Part shown: positions 52,192-52,232 of the stretch, piece after piece
Numbering within the stretch: position 1 is the first letter of the stretch
Layout of the letters: every line of letters starts with the position of its first letter
NCBI GenBank assembly: GCA_013151235.1
Contig: JAADIO010000039.1
Coordinates: 1 to 52,232, forward strand
DNA from: Deltaproteobacteria bacterium
GTDB lineage: Bacteria > CG2-30-53-67
Direction of reading: 5' to 3'
DNA: 52,232 nt
The notes under the pieces: generated by a model
Told to the model about the DNA's origin: nothing
Databases searched by the model: none
What the model saw: the letters and a program-made list of their open reading frames with translations, nothing else
Translations under genes and position numbers: made by a program

Positions 52192-52232
52192 GCTGATATG
52201 GTTGACAGTTGTCAAGAAAAAAAAGTACTCCT
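52192..52232 (-). repeat. 41-bp end repeat, right arm
   Basis: An exact reverse complement of 34-74. The window stops at its last base. Confidence 0.85.

Noticed and set aside
1-52232. Transfer or ribosomal RNA genes
   Set aside because: I looked for cloverleaf and conserved rRNA segments in the gaps and saw none; a covariance-model scan could not be run here.

Overview
The window looks like a contig (52,232 bases, about 55-60% GC by eye) from a Gram-negative, anaerobic or micro-oxic sulfur-metabolising bacterium. Evidence for a diderm: an outer-membrane porin, a TolC-family protein and c-type cytochromes with periplasmic Sox proteins. Evidence for anaerobic carbon metabolism: a nearly complete bacterial Wood-Ljungdahl (reductive acetyl-CoA) pathway with a selenocysteine formate dehydrogenase. 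The combination suggests Desulfobacterota, Nitrospirota or a related uncultured lineage; the sequence alone does not settle which.

Layout. 1-2250: end repeat, an aldehyde dehydrogenase, and a hicBA toxin-antitoxin pair. 2450-18400: a sulfur-oxidation island. It holds a leftward porin; a rightward operon of a thioredoxin-like protein and soxX-Y-Z-A-B; a three-gene signalling cassette (tandem PhnD-like periplasmic binding protein, NtrB-like kinase, sigma-54 activator); then a YeeE/TsuA-type permease operon with a DUF302 protein, a second thioredoxin-like protein, a TolC-type channel, an HlyD-type adaptor and TusA. I see three matching sigma-54 promoter motifs (each beginning AGGCATG) in front of the porin, the sox operon and the permease operon, with TGTnCA-type half-sites spaced 10 bp upstream of each. 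The simplest reading is one thiosulfate-responsive regulon controlled by the cassette in its middle.

18580-21200: uup (ABC-F) and a small cupin protein. 21500-26560: folate and C1 genes (folE, metV, metF, panB, and thyX interrupted by an HNH-containing intein). 26840-36425: cooC, a DUF2520 oxidoreductase, acsE, acsD, acsC, acsB and acsA. 36422-43967: a NuoE/NuoF/FdhA NAD-linked formate dehydrogenase whose catalytic subunit reads through an in-frame UGA (Sec347), a cyclic-nucleotide-binding protein and fhs. 43996-49738: a small membrane protein, a von Willebrand A protein, the corrinoid-protein activator RACo, a PrsR-like sigma-54 regulator and panC. 49744-52045 (minus strand): maf and hipBA. 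In the Wood-Ljungdahl set only folD (methenyl-THF cyclohydrolase/methylene-THF dehydrogenase) is not seen here.

Together the genes suggest thiosulfate oxidation by a Sox system lacking SoxCD, coupled to CO2 fixation or acetyl-CoA oxidation through CODH/ACS. Several dispersed palindromic repeats lie between genes: four MITE-like copies, a GGTTAAAC-type family and a CGCAGAG-type family. The two ends of the window carry the same 41-bp sequence in inverted orientation.
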